A stretch of 41,963 nucleotides of DNA from Fimenecus sp051881455 (GCA_051881455.1 JBJEPX010000056.1:1-41963); one strand, 5' to 3'; counted from the first letter of the stretch, positions 33,359 through 41,216 are shown. The notes: generated by a model from the letters alone, not told the origin. Made by a program: numbers and translations.

Positions 33359-33701
33359 ACGGCGTGGTGGTTTTAGGGGCGATTCACGAATCGCCCGAAA
33401 AATATCGTTAAAATCTTGCGGTGCGCCGGATCGTCGCACCCTACAAACTCGCCTTTGGTTTGATATAAGCTCTCGGGCGGGCATGGAAACCCGCCCCTAC
33501 AAGCGATACCATATAGTTTTATGTAATTCTTTTTGTCAAGACACAGAACCGTCCCCTGATTGTCCGAGGTGTCCACCGGACACCCGCGCCCCCGCCCTAC
33601 CGAGTTGTGTGAAATTTTTCATGATTTTCCGGGACGATGAAAGGCATCGTCCCCTACAAGTTTTACAGTAATTTTGCGGGCGATTCGTGAATCGCCCCTA
33701 C
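33359..33701. repeat. Cluster of palindromic repeats before the MGMT-like gene
   Basis: About 570 bases (33204-33770) hold no gene. Hairpin units are: GGGGCGATTCACGAATCGCCC (33376), GGTGCGCCGGATCGTCGCACC then CTAC (33420), GGGCGGGCATGGAAACCCGC then CCCTAC (33476), GAACCGTCCCCTGATTG (33546), a half GCCCCCGCCCTACCG (33588), GGGACGATGAAAGGCATCGT then CCCCTAC (33631), and GGGCGATTCGTGAATCGCCC then CTAC (33678). Stems differ but each keeps its own pairing and the CCCTAC end. Confidence 0.8.
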
Positions 33702-33782
33702 ATGGTAACCGAATTTCAAATTGATTATCGGCGGAGTAAGTGATATAATATTTATATACAATACAACATTACGGTGAGAAAA

Positions 33783-34076
33783 ATGCAAGAAGAAATTTTA
33801 AAGTATTTATTGACCGTCCCGAAAGGAAAAGTTGTGACATACGGTCAGATTGCCGTGTATTTGGGCAACAAAAATCTTGCCAGAGCCGTGGGGAACGCTT
33901 TGCACCGCAATCCCGACGGTGATAAATACCCCTGCTACAAGGTGGTAAACAGCAAGGGCGAGTTATCAAGAAACTATGCTTTCGGCGGAATTGAGGAGCA
34001 GAAAAAGCGTCTTGAAAAAGACGGCGTCAAGGTATTTAACTACAAAGTAGATTTAGAAAAATATAAATTAAGGTGA
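33783..34076 (+). CDS. MGMT/Ogt-family alkyltransferase-like protein
   Basis: A protein of about 98 residues matching the C-terminal DNA-binding and active-site domain of O6-alkylguanine-DNA alkyltransferases. VPKGKVVTYGQIAVYLGN and RAVGNALHRNPD are family motifs. The active site reads YPCYKVV where most enzymes have PCHRV: the acceptor cysteine is present but the relay histidine is tyrosine. It may be a working variant or a lesion-binding protein. The ATG at 33783 is preferred over the in-frame GTG at 33774. Its stop overlaps the ribosome site of the next gene. Confidence 0.85.
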   Translation: MQEEILKYLLTVPKGKVVTYGQIAVYLGNKNLARAVGNALHRNPDGDKYPCYKVVNSKGELSRNYAFGGIEEQKKRLEKDGVKVFNYKVDLEKYKLR

Positions 34077-34081
34077 TAAAA

Positions 34082-34585
34082 ATGGTTTATGATTTTGGCG
34101 GGATTTTCCCCGATATTTCAAAATCAGCATTCACGGCAGACAGTGCTCAGATAATAGGTGATGTCACTCTTTGCGAGGGCAGTTCGGTTTGGTTTAATGC
34201 GGTTCTCCGCGGCGATGACGATAAAATCACGGTGGGTAAAAATTCCAATGTTCAGGACAACTGCACCGTGCATTGTGACAAGGGTTTTCCCGTAGAAATC
34301 GGTGAAAATGTAACCGTAGGGCACAACGCGGTACTTCACGGCTGTACTGTGGGTGACAACTCCCTCATCGGTATGAACGCCACAATACTCAACGGCGCAA
34401 AGATAGGTAAAAACTGCATTGTGGGCGCAGGGGCACTTGTGACGGAAAACAAGGAGTCTCCAGATAACTCACTAATTCTCGGTGTTCCCGCCAAACAGGT
34501 AGGAGATATTGACGGTGCGACAGCCAAAAAAATCAATCAAAACGCCCTGCACTATGCGGGAACTGCGAAAAAATACTCACTTTAA
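34082..34585 (+). CDS. Gamma-class carbonic anhydrase-like hexapeptide protein
   Basis: A 167-residue left-handed beta-helix protein. Hexapeptide turns run from about residue 18 (AQIIGDVTLCEGSSVWFNAVLRGD) to 125; metal ligands are visible as H (TVHCD), H (TVGHNAVLHGC). Related proteins (YrdA/PaaY-like) bind zinc or iron; carbonic anhydrase activity is not certain. It starts six bases after the MGMT-like stop. A shortened copy of its 3' half lies at 40961-41150. Confidence 0.92.
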   Translation: MVYDFGGIFPDISKSAFTADSAQIIGDVTLCEGSSVWFNAVLRGDDDKITVGKNSNVQDNCTVHCDKGFPVEIGENVTVGHNAVLHGCTVGDNSLIGMNATILNGAKIGKNCIVGAGALVTENKESPDNSLILGVPAKQVGDIDGATAKKINQNALHYAGTAKKYSL

Positions 34586-34659
34586 TTCAATAATGACAAA
34601 AAAAACTCCTGACACGAGAATATAAAATGGAGTGAACCGATTGGCAAATTCAGAGAAAA

Positions 34660-34695
34660 AACACCTGCCAAAGAAGCATTCCTCGGCAGGTGTTT
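34660..34695 (-). terminator. Terminator after the DUF5692 gene
   Basis: AACACCTGCC/GGCAGGTGTT stem and a 15-base loop, with TTTTTTCTC following on the minus strand. It ends the hyp/DUF5692 gene group. Confidence 0.88.
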
Positions 34696-34709
34696 GATTT
34701 AAGTACATT

Positions 34710-35756
34710 TTATTTACCTTCTGCTCTTGCCATTGCAAGACTGAAGTCACGCTGATCTGTAAAGATCTCGTTAGTATACGGGTTTTTCTTTTGTTTGATT
34801 GAACGCCGTACAATCTCTGCAAACACAAGAACATTGACCGCAAGAGCTATTATTGAAATTACGCCCTGCATTTTGGGATCAGCTGCTGTGGGATGAACTG
34901 CAGGATTCATAACACCGTCTGCATAAAGCACGGGAAGAGTTGTGAAAATACTGTCATCCTGGAACAGCGGGAATACCTGTGCAAACATACACCACAAAGC
35001 AAGCGTATTGGCGCGGTTCTGAATCCAGCCGCCCTTATTCCAGAACATATTTGCGAATGTGGGTGCAAGCAACAATGCAAGTCCGCAATACCATGCGTGT
35101 GTGGGTAAATTATTGTAGGTATATTCAAAATTCCAAAGGTCATAGGCAACAATGTAGCACCATGTCATATCGGGCCACAGCATATCGTCCTTTTTCTTTG
35201 AAACATATATGCCCCACCAACCGGTCATACAAAGGATATTGACGATACCCGCTATACCGTTGACCCAGTTCCACCAGCCTCCGTAAAGCCAAACATTCTC
35301 AGATGAAAGCCACCAACGGGAACCTGTCTCCTGCAATGCGATGGCACCTTTGATTGCCGATTCAAAATCACTTGCAACTGCAATAAGGATATTGATGGCC
35401 ACGATTACAAACGGGAAAACCTTAAACCAATTAGCTTTACCAAGCTTTCCCCACTTGTATTTTATCATCATAAATCCTATGCATCCTGCGGTTGCAGCAT
35501 ACAATTTTGCGTAATGGAACCAGCTGTTCATATGTGTATAAGTTTGGTTGTTCAACGCCCATTCCGCACCATTCGCGGCACCCGCGTAAATGGCGATAAA
35601 ATACACCGTCAATACTATCGGAAGCACAAAGAAGCAGAAAATTCCGCCTGCTTTTGAACGCCGAGCGATCTCGTTGAGAACAATCAACCCCACAAAAACC
35701 ATCAGCCAACCAAGCAGCTGATAACCGGCACCATCACCGTAAACTTGAAACAACAT
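34710..35756 (-). CDS. DUF5692 family polytopic membrane protein
   Basis: A 348-residue membrane protein with about eight hydrophobic segments, unusually rich in tryptophan and aromatic residues. Notable conserved-looking stretches are HMNSWFHYAKLYAATAGCIG, WWNWVNGIAGIVNILCMTGWWG, and LPTHAWYCGLALLLAPTFANMFWNKGGW; the histidines and cysteines next to membrane segments could bind a metal or cofactor. I assign it to DUF5692 by resemblance; the family has no known function. GGAGGAAACAATT precedes the ATG. It is the last gene of the group hypB-flavoprotein-hypA-DUF5692, so a membrane partner for that redox system is likely. Confidence 0.8.
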   Translation of the reverse strand: MLFQVYGDGAGYQLLGWLMVFVGLIVLNEIARRSKAGGIFCFFVLPIVLTVYFIAIYAGAANGAEWALNNQTYTHMNSWFHYAKLYAATAGCIGFMMIKYKWGKLGKANWFKVFPFVIVAINILIAVASDFESAIKGAIALQETGSRWWLSSENVWLYGGWWNWVNGIAGIVNILCMTGWWGIYVSKKKDDMLWPDMTWCYIVAYDLWNFEYTYNNLPTHAWYCGLALLLAPTFANMFWNKGGWIQNRANTLALWCMFAQVFPLFQDDSIFTTLPVLYADGVMNPAVHPTAADPKMQGVISIIALAVNVLVFAEIVRRSIKQKKNPYTNEIFTDQRDFSLAMARAEGK

Positions 35757-35815
35757 AATTGTTTCCTCCTCTGTTAAGGTCTCATAATGAGATCAAATTT
35801 TGCCAATAAATTTGT

Positions 35816-36160
35816 TTAACAGGCTTCAATCTCTTTAATGTTTATTTCATTGCCCGTCAACAGATATGTATTTTCACTTGAACAGTAAGGACAGATTTTG
35901 CCAAATTTTATAGTAGGATAACTCCCTTTACACGCCTCACAGTGAGTGATGGCAGGTATGGTTTCAATTTTCAGTTCTGCATCCTTCAACAAATCAGACT
36001 TGTCAGAAGCCCATTTCCAGCAATCTCCGAGATATTCGTCAATAACAGCAGATACCTCGCCTAATTCAAGTGTTACGGAAGAAATCTTTTTAAGACTGTT
36101 TTCCCTTCCGACCTCTTCAAGACTGTTAATAATATGAAAAACTATTCCGAGTTCATGCAT
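35816..36160 (-). CDS. hypA: Nickel metallochaperone HypA
   Basis: A 114-residue HypA/HybF protein. MHE, which binds nickel through the amino end and H2, is intact at the start. The zinc site is C-E-A-C and C-P-Y-C (about residues 74-96). SSVTLELGEVSAV is the family's strand. HypA hands nickel to [NiFe] hydrogenase with HypB, and in some bacteria to urease. It starts 15 bases after the flavoprotein stop. No nickel enzyme and no hypC-F are in the window. Confidence 0.93.
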   Translation of the reverse strand: MHELGIVFHIINSLEEVGRENSLKKISSVTLELGEVSAVIDEYLGDCWKWASDKSDLLKDAELKIETIPAITHCEACKGSYPTIKFGKICPYCSSENTYLLTGNEINIKEIEAC

Positions 36161-36175
36161 AAATACAAACCCGCC

Positions 36176-39013
36176 TTATTTTTGAGCTTTGTTCGCTTTT
36201 TTAATTTTCATATGGCGCTTAACCATATAAGGCAAAATAGCTTTCAGCTTATCGTCAGCATTTATCATTGTCGTGGCCTCGGGCAAATCACGGCTGAGGT
36301 GAATTGCATCAAATTCACATTTAGTAGTGCAAAGCCCGCATCCGATACACTTATTCGTATCCACAACAGAAGCACCGCAGCCCAGGCAACGCGCTGTCTC
36401 TTTCTTAACCTGCTCCTCTGTAAACGACTTATGGGCATCGGCAAATGAATTCTTTCGGTCAATGTCCGTATTAACAGGCGGAATCTGCCTTGATGAATTA
36501 TCATAGCTCTCCACACAGATATTATCCTTGTCAAGCTCAATAAATTCACGGCGATTTCTACCGATTGTAAGACTGGCATTAAAATGGACATACCGGTGAA
36601 TCGACTCAGCGCCCTCTCTGCCGGCAGCTATTGCGTTAATTGCAAACGAAGGTCCTGTGTAAACATCTCCGCCTACAAAAACATCGGGCTGTGCAGTCTG
36701 ATATGTAAGCGAGTCGGCAAGCGGCGCATTACCTCTGCCCAATTCAACTTTTGAGCCGTCAAGAAGATTTCCCCACAAAATGCTCTGACCGATACTCATA
36801 TACACATTGTCGCACTCAACCGTTACAGTGTCATTTTCATCATATTTCGGAGCAAATTTACCGTTACCATCCTTAACTGAAACGCATCTTTTAAATACGA
36901 CGCCTTTAACCTTGCTGTTTTCTGTAAGGATTTCCTTGGGACCCCATCCGTTGTTGATGGTAATACCCTCATCCTCTGTTTCAAAAATTTCTTCTTCCGA
37001 TGCGGGCATTTCGTCCCGTGCTTCCAGACAATACATACCCAACACTGAAGCGCCGCATCTTTTTGCACTGCGGGCAACATCAACAGCTACATTTCCGCCG
37101 CCGATTACCACAGTTCTTCTGCCCTTTAAATCAAGATTATGATTTTCAGAAATAGTATGAAGAATATCCACCGCAGACACAACACCCTCTGCATCTTCAC
37201 CGGGAATACCTGCTTTTCGGCTGCCCTGACAGCCTATTGCAATATAAAATGCCTCATATCCTTCTGCACGCAAGTCGTCAAGCGTAACATCTTTTCCGAC
37301 CTCAATACCGCATTTTATTTCTGCCCCCAGCTCACGGATTACATCAATTTCGGCATCAACAACATCTTTTTCAAGCTTATATGACGGTATGCCGTAAGTC
37401 AACATTCCTCCCGCCCTGGGATTTTTCTCAAATACAGTGGGACGGTATCCTGTCAGTGCAAGATAATATGCACAGCTTAAGCCTGCCGGGCCACCGCCTA
37501 TTATTGCAATCTTATTTTTAAACTCTCCTCTGTTTGAGGGGATGGTCTTTTGGGGAATGTACCGATTTTCAGAGTCCAAATCACGCTGTGCGACGAAACG
37601 CTTTACCTCGTCAATCGCCACAGCCTCATCAACTCTGCCTCTCGTGCAAGCGTCCTCACAACGGCGGTTGCAAACTCTGCCGCAAACAGCGGGGAACGGA
37701 TTATCCTTTTTTATCAGAGCCAAAGCATCTTCATATCTGCCCTGTGCAGCCATTTTAAGATATCCCTGAACGGCAATATGTGCCGGACACGCAGTTTTGC
37801 ACGGTGCTGTACCTGTATCATAACAGTTAATCATATTGTCGTCACGGTAATTCGGGGACCATTTATCACGCCCCCATTTTACAGTGTCGGGAAGCTCATG
37901 CTTTGGATATTCAATCTCTCTGCCGTCTTTATCACAAAGCTTTTGACCGAGTTTTACCGCGCCGGCAGGACAGTATTCAACACATTTGCCGCAAGCAACG
38001 CATTTTTCTTTTTCAACATGTGCGACATAAGCTGAGCGGGACATATTTGGAGTGTTAAAAAGCTGCGATGTGCGAAGCGCATTGCACACCTTAACCTGAC
38101 AGTTGCATATTGCAAAAATCTTATTCTCACCGTCAATATTGGTAATCTGATGAACAAAGCCGTTATCTTCAGCCCGCTTTAAAATCTCCAGTGCCTTTTC
38201 GCGGGTAATATAGTGCCCCTTATTTGTTTCAACAAGGTAATCCGCCATATCTCCAACGCCTATGCACCAATCCTCCGGATCATCTGCGCAGCCCTCTCCG
38301 AGCACAGCTCTTGAATAGCGGCAGGAGCATGGACCGGCGGCATATTTACCGTCATATTTATCAAGCCAATATGAAATATGCTCAAGATTAACCGATTGAT
38401 TTTCCGCCTCAATTGCCTTTTCAACCGGTATAACATGCATACCGATTCCCGCGCCTCCAGGTGGCACCATAGGCGTAATAACCTCCAAAGGAAGCTGCGT
38501 CATTCGTTCAAAAAAGCTTGCAACCTCGGGATGGTCAACAATCTGATCCCATTTCATATTGAAAAACTCAGCACTGCCGGGGACAAACATGGGCAGAACA
38601 TATTGCTTTTCACGACGTTCATTCTCCCAATTATACTCTATAAGCCCGATATTCGCCATATCTTGCAAAAGAGGCTCTAAATAGTCGGCAGTTTTCCCTG
38701 TCGCTTTTTCGATTTCGGATATTGTCATACCCTTATGTACTTTCATTTTCAAGGCAACCTCAGCCATTTCATCGGTCACCATTGATGCAAGTCCCCAATA
38801 CTCAGGATCATTTACCGTTAAGGTTTCGCCAACCTTGGGAAGCCACGGAAGCTTATACAGAACTCTGTCAGTAATTTTTTTACCGAGTTTTAAAATCAGC
38901 TCTCTCGGCGGTTTCTGCGAATGGTTTTCATAATAATGCATTACCCGTTCATCATATTTCAGTTTGTCGGGTATTTTTACGGAATCAATTACATATTCCC
39001 AATCCTTACTCAT
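36176..39013 (-). CDS. Multi-Fe-S, FAD- and NAD(P)-binding oxidoreductase (GltD-like core)
   Basis: A 945-residue soluble protein from the ATG at 39013 (GGGGGAG upstream; the start overlaps the end of hypB by eight bases). Residues 90-145 look like a winged helix. A cysteine-rich domain follows (C229, C231, C242, C250, C303, C305, C310), then a ferredoxin unit (CVACGKCVEYC, 338-348). The GltD-like part has Cys at 405-456, FAD motif GGGPAG (506-511) and NAD(P) motif GGGNVA (638-643). A last ferredoxin site is CIGCGLCTTKC (889-899) after CLGCG (876). It can move electrons between NAD(P)H, flavin and several clusters; partner and acceptor are unknown. Not glutamate synthase: no GltB gene. Confidence 0.88.
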   Translation of the reverse strand: MSKDWEYVIDSVKIPDKLKYDERVMHYYENHSQKPPRELILKLGKKITDRVLYKLPWLPKVGETLTVNDPEYWGLASMVTDEMAEVALKMKVHKGMTISEIEKATGKTADYLEPLLQDMANIGLIEYNWENERREKQYVLPMFVPGSAEFFNMKWDQIVDHPEVASFFERMTQLPLEVITPMVPPGGAGIGMHVIPVEKAIEAENQSVNLEHISYWLDKYDGKYAAGPCSCRYSRAVLGEGCADDPEDWCIGVGDMADYLVETNKGHYITREKALEILKRAEDNGFVHQITNIDGENKIFAICNCQVKVCNALRTSQLFNTPNMSRSAYVAHVEKEKCVACGKCVEYCPAGAVKLGQKLCDKDGREIEYPKHELPDTVKWGRDKWSPNYRDDNMINCYDTGTAPCKTACPAHIAVQGYLKMAAQGRYEDALALIKKDNPFPAVCGRVCNRRCEDACTRGRVDEAVAIDEVKRFVAQRDLDSENRYIPQKTIPSNRGEFKNKIAIIGGGPAGLSCAYYLALTGYRPTVFEKNPRAGGMLTYGIPSYKLEKDVVDAEIDVIRELGAEIKCGIEVGKDVTLDDLRAEGYEAFYIAIGCQGSRKAGIPGEDAEGVVSAVDILHTISENHNLDLKGRRTVVIGGGNVAVDVARSAKRCGASVLGMYCLEARDEMPASEEEIFETEDEGITINNGWGPKEILTENSKVKGVVFKRCVSVKDGNGKFAPKYDENDTVTVECDNVYMSIGQSILWGNLLDGSKVELGRGNAPLADSLTYQTAQPDVFVGGDVYTGPSFAINAIAAGREGAESIHRYVHFNASLTIGRNRREFIELDKDNICVESYDNSSRQIPPVNTDIDRKNSFADAHKSFTEEQVKKETARCLGCGASVVDTNKCIGCGLCTTKCEFDAIHLSRDLPEATTMINADDKLKAILPYMVKRHMKIKKANKAQK

Positions 39014-39689
39014 TTGTCTCCCCCTTACACCATGTATGTATTTCGTTGCGCAACCAATTCGCCCATTCATCAATTCCCTCTCCTGTTTTCGCGCAAATGG
39101 GAATAACCTTTGCATTGGGATTGCGCATATAGATATACTCCTCACATTTATCCATATCAAAGTCAAAATATGAAAGCACATCTATCTTGTTTATCAACAC
39201 AACATCGCAGATTGAAAACATCAACGGATATTTCAAGGGCTTATCATGTCCCTCAGGGACGGATAATATCATCGCATTTTTTACGGCGCCTGTATCAAAC
39301 TCTGCCGGGCACACAAGATTTCCGACATTTTCAAGAATTGCCAGTTCAACATCGCCTGTCTCAAGTCCCTCAAGTCCTTGACGAGTCATATCTGCATCCA
39401 AATGGCACATTCCGCCGGTATGAAGCTGAATAGACTTTACGCCCGTTTCGGCAATGGCTTTTGCATCGACGTCGGAATCAATATCAGCCTCCATAACACC
39501 TATTTTAAACTCATTCTTAAGATGCTCAATTGTACGGGTAAGCGTTGTCGTTTTACCCGAGCCGGGCGAAGACATAAGGTTGAGAAGGAAGATACCCTTT
39601 TCCTTTAGCTGCCGCCGCAACAAATCTGCCTGCTTATCGTTGTTGGCAAAAACACTCTGTTTTATTTCAAGTACCCTAACCTCATCCAA
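39006..39689 (-). CDS. hypB: Nickel-insertion GTPase HypB
   Basis: A 227-residue SIMIBI-class GTPase. Walker A GSPGSGKTT is near residues 42-50, the metal-binding MCHLDADM near 93, ENVGNLVCPAEFD near 120 and the guanine motif NKID near 167. It lacks the N-terminal CxxCGC motif and any histidine-rich stretch of nickel-storing HypB forms. The start is TTG at 39689, with GAGGTG seven bases upstream; the nearby ATG is in another frame. It is the first gene of its group, under a clear promoter, and its end overlaps the start of the flavoprotein gene. Confidence 0.93.
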   Translation of the reverse strand: MDEVRVLEIKQSVFANNDKQADLLRRQLKEKGIFLLNLMSSPGSGKTTTLTRTIEHLKNEFKIGVMEADIDSDVDAKAIAETGVKSIQLHTGGMCHLDADMTRQGLEGLETGDVELAILENVGNLVCPAEFDTGAVKNAMILSVPEGHDKPLKYPLMFSICDVVLINKIDVLSYFDFDMDKCEEYIYMRNPNAKVIPICAKTGEGIDEWANWLRNEIHTWCKGETNE

Positions 39690-39734
39690 CGCAATTCACC
39701 TCTCATTACAAATCTACGATACAACATCGTCAAT

Positions 39735-39763
39735 ATTTTAATCCTTTAATAAATGCGTGTCAA
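39735..39763 (-). promoter_or_regulatory. Promoter of the hypB gene group
   Basis: TTGACA (39763-39758), 17 bases, TAAAAT (39740-39735) on the minus strand, about 45 bases before the hypB start. It shows that hypB begins a transcription unit separate from the two small membrane genes upstream. Confidence 0.8.
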
Positions 39764-40063
39764 TAGAGATTTAAATGACTTGCTTATTATTGTGAAATTT
39801 ACAGTAAAAACTCTTATTTTAATTAAACAAATTGTATGATAAAACCGTTGCTCAATATTGATATATCAAACATTAATTTAAAATGAGCAAAGCTCTCTGC
39901 ACTAAATAAAAAGGCCTGTTTATTCAGTAAATTCATCGTATGCTATTATCCTATAATCCCCCGTCTTTCCAAAAACGCAGACTGATAATATATTTATATA
40001 GAAAAAACCAGCATAAAAAGCATTTTAGCCTTTTACGCTGTATTTTGCCGTTTAACGCTGTAA
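39764..40063. other. AT-rich gap between hypB and the small membrane protein genes
   Basis: No gene is seen. Near the 40064 stop the minus strand holds two tandem 20-base units (TACAGCGTTAAACGGCAAAA and TACAGCGTAAAAGGCTAAAA), followed by a T-rich stretch that may serve as a weak transcript end. Confidence 0.5.
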
Positions 40064-40384
40064 TCAATCTTTTTTATTTCTCATTATTGCAGATTTTACA
40101 GAGCCTTTGGGATCCTTAATTAGAAGTATTACTATCCAGATTACAAGCCCCAGCGCAACAACAGACAGTCCCAAAAATGCATCATAAAGCATATCAACAG
40201 GCGCTGGAGTAAAATAATCAACTTTTAATTCTGCATATTCAAACACGGCATCTACAAGCCACATAAGTGATGCACCCCAGTACATATAGCACAAAGTGCC
40301 GGTGCATAATGTTTTACCGGGCTCTCTTGTATACCACACTGCCGTGCTTATAACCGCCGCAAAAACAGTTATAAGTAATGTCAT
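40064..40384 (-). CDS. Small membrane protein, function unknown
   Basis: A 106-residue protein with three hydrophobic segments: about residues 1-17, 27-46 and 67-90. The middle holds TREPGKTLCTGTLCYMYWGASLMWLVDAVFEYAE, with two cysteines and acidic residues in or next to membrane segments, and the end is basic (KSAIMRNKKD), probably cytoplasmic. I do not recognise the family. AAGGAG precedes the ATG. It starts nine bases after the 133-residue gene and must be cotranscribed with it. Its place next to the hyp group suggests a shared system. Confidence 0.75.
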   Translation of the reverse strand: MTLLITVFAAVISTAVWYTREPGKTLCTGTLCYMYWGASLMWLVDAVFEYAELKVDYFTPAPVDMLYDAFLGLSVVALGLVIWIVILLIKDPKGSVKSAIMRNKKD

Positions 40385-40393
40385 AGCTTCTCC

Positions 40394-40795
40394 TTATTCA
40401 TTAACCGCCGCTTCCTTTGCAGCATTTTTTTCTACTGCAGAAGCCGCTATCAACATTCCTATCCATACAAAAAAGCATATAGCCGCCATACATACGCCGG
40501 TAGTTGCCATTTCTTTGAGTATTTCAACAGCGGTTTCAGTTTCGGCAGCCGCAGTTAAAAACGGGAACCACGGCACAATCTCTCCGTGCCAAAAATGCTC
40601 AAACATCAAAAGCACCGATCCGCCTGACAAAAGTTTTATAAGCCATCCCAGTTTTCTTGAGAACGGGATTTTAACAGTTTCACCTTTTTGAGAAATTACA
40701 TTTTCAGTCTCACGCGCCGTTTCACTCTTTTTAACGGCAGATCTGACTGCTGCAGCAACAACAGCTTCTGCTGCCGGAACAATAAAGCATGCCAT
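40394..40795 (-). CDS. Small membrane protein, function unknown
   Basis: A 133-residue protein. Hydrophobic segments lie at about residues 1-17, 48-66 and 95-118. Between them is a charged region with many E and K (KKSETARETENVISQKGE) and FEHFWHGEIVPWFPF, which puts histidines beside a membrane segment. No family is recognised. It has a perfect ribosome site (GGAGGTAATTAA) and a near-perfect promoter, so high expression is expected. It is the first gene of a two-gene unit upstream of hypB on the same strand. Confidence 0.75.
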   Translation of the reverse strand: MACFIVPAAEAVVAAAVRSAVKKSETARETENVISQKGETVKIPFSRKLGWLIKLLSGGSVLLMFEHFWHGEIVPWFPFLTAAAETETAVEILKEMATTGVCMAAICFFVWIGMLIAASAVEKNAAKEAAVNE

Positions 40796-40829
40796 TTAAT
40801 TACCTCCGTATGCCGTGCAATTTTTTCAC

Positions 40830-40858
40830 ATTATAACACAGCATTATTTGCCTGTCAA
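40830..40858 (-). promoter_or_regulatory. Consensus promoter of the small membrane protein pair
   Basis: TTGACA (40858-40853), 17 bases and TATAAT (40835-40830) with a TGT extended -10: a perfect housekeeping promoter on the minus strand. Confidence 0.9.
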
Positions 40859-40886
40859 TAACATAACTGCCCCAAAAAGAGTATGA

Positions 40887-40973
40887 GAAAACCACAATAT
40901 CTACGCGAAAACGCGAGAAGAATTCGAAGAAAAGCTCGCGGAAATGATTGCAGAGGTCAAGGCGCAAAGATAG
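40887..40973 (+). pseudogene. Fragment of a tyrosine integrase N-terminal region
   Basis: In one frame the codons read NHNIYAKTREEFEEKLAEMI then AEVKAQR and a stop. This pattern (YAKTREEAEEKLAELI) is typical of the N-terminal DNA-binding part of Tn916-type tyrosine integrases. A stop lies directly upstream (40884-40886) and the catalytic domain is absent. The fragment runs straight into the carbonic anhydrase-like fragment at 40961. It is a fossil of a mobile element. Confidence 0.6.
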
Positions 40974-41150
40974 GTAAAAACTGCATTGTGGACGCAGGGG
41001 CGCTTGTGACGGAAAACAAGGAGTTTCCAGATAACTCACTAATTCTCGTAGTTCCTGCTAAAAAGGTAGGAGATATTGATGATGCGACCGCAAAAAAATC
41101 AGGCAAAACGCCCTGCACTATGCGGGAACTGCGAAAAAATACTCACTTTA
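40961..41150 (+). pseudogene. Truncated duplicate of the gamma carbonic anhydrase-like gene
   Basis: Matches 34394-34585 with about 15 differences by eye over the shared stretch, starting at GGCGCAAAGATAGG and running past the original stop into the following AATTCAATAATGACA. One A is lost in an A run (near 41094), which shifts the frame. Only the last third of the gene is present, so it cannot make the beta-helix. Confidence 0.88.
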
Positions 41151-41170
41151 ATTCAATAATGACACAAAAA

Positions 41171-41209
41171 ACTCCCGACACGGGGACATAAATCCTCGTA
41201 TCGGGAACT
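41171..41209 (-). terminator. Terminator after the GNAT gene
   Basis: GTTCCCGATACGAGGA pairs imperfectly with TCCCCGTGTCGGGAG and is followed on the minus strand by TTTTTTG. It lies 8 bases after the stop at 41217. The related sequence at 34600 has lost one arm. Confidence 0.75.
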
Positions 41210-41216
41210 CTTTTAA

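Noticed and set aside
33359..33701. CRISPR-like array
   Set aside because: Repeats are palindromes of unlike sequence and uneven spacing, with no constant direct repeat or unique spacers, and no cas genes are present.
36176..39013. Glutamate synthase small subunit (GltD) as the name for the large flavoprotein
   Set aside because: Only the central part is GltD-like. The protein has about 400 additional N-terminal residues with extra cysteine clusters and a C-terminal ferredoxin unit, and no gltB is nearby.
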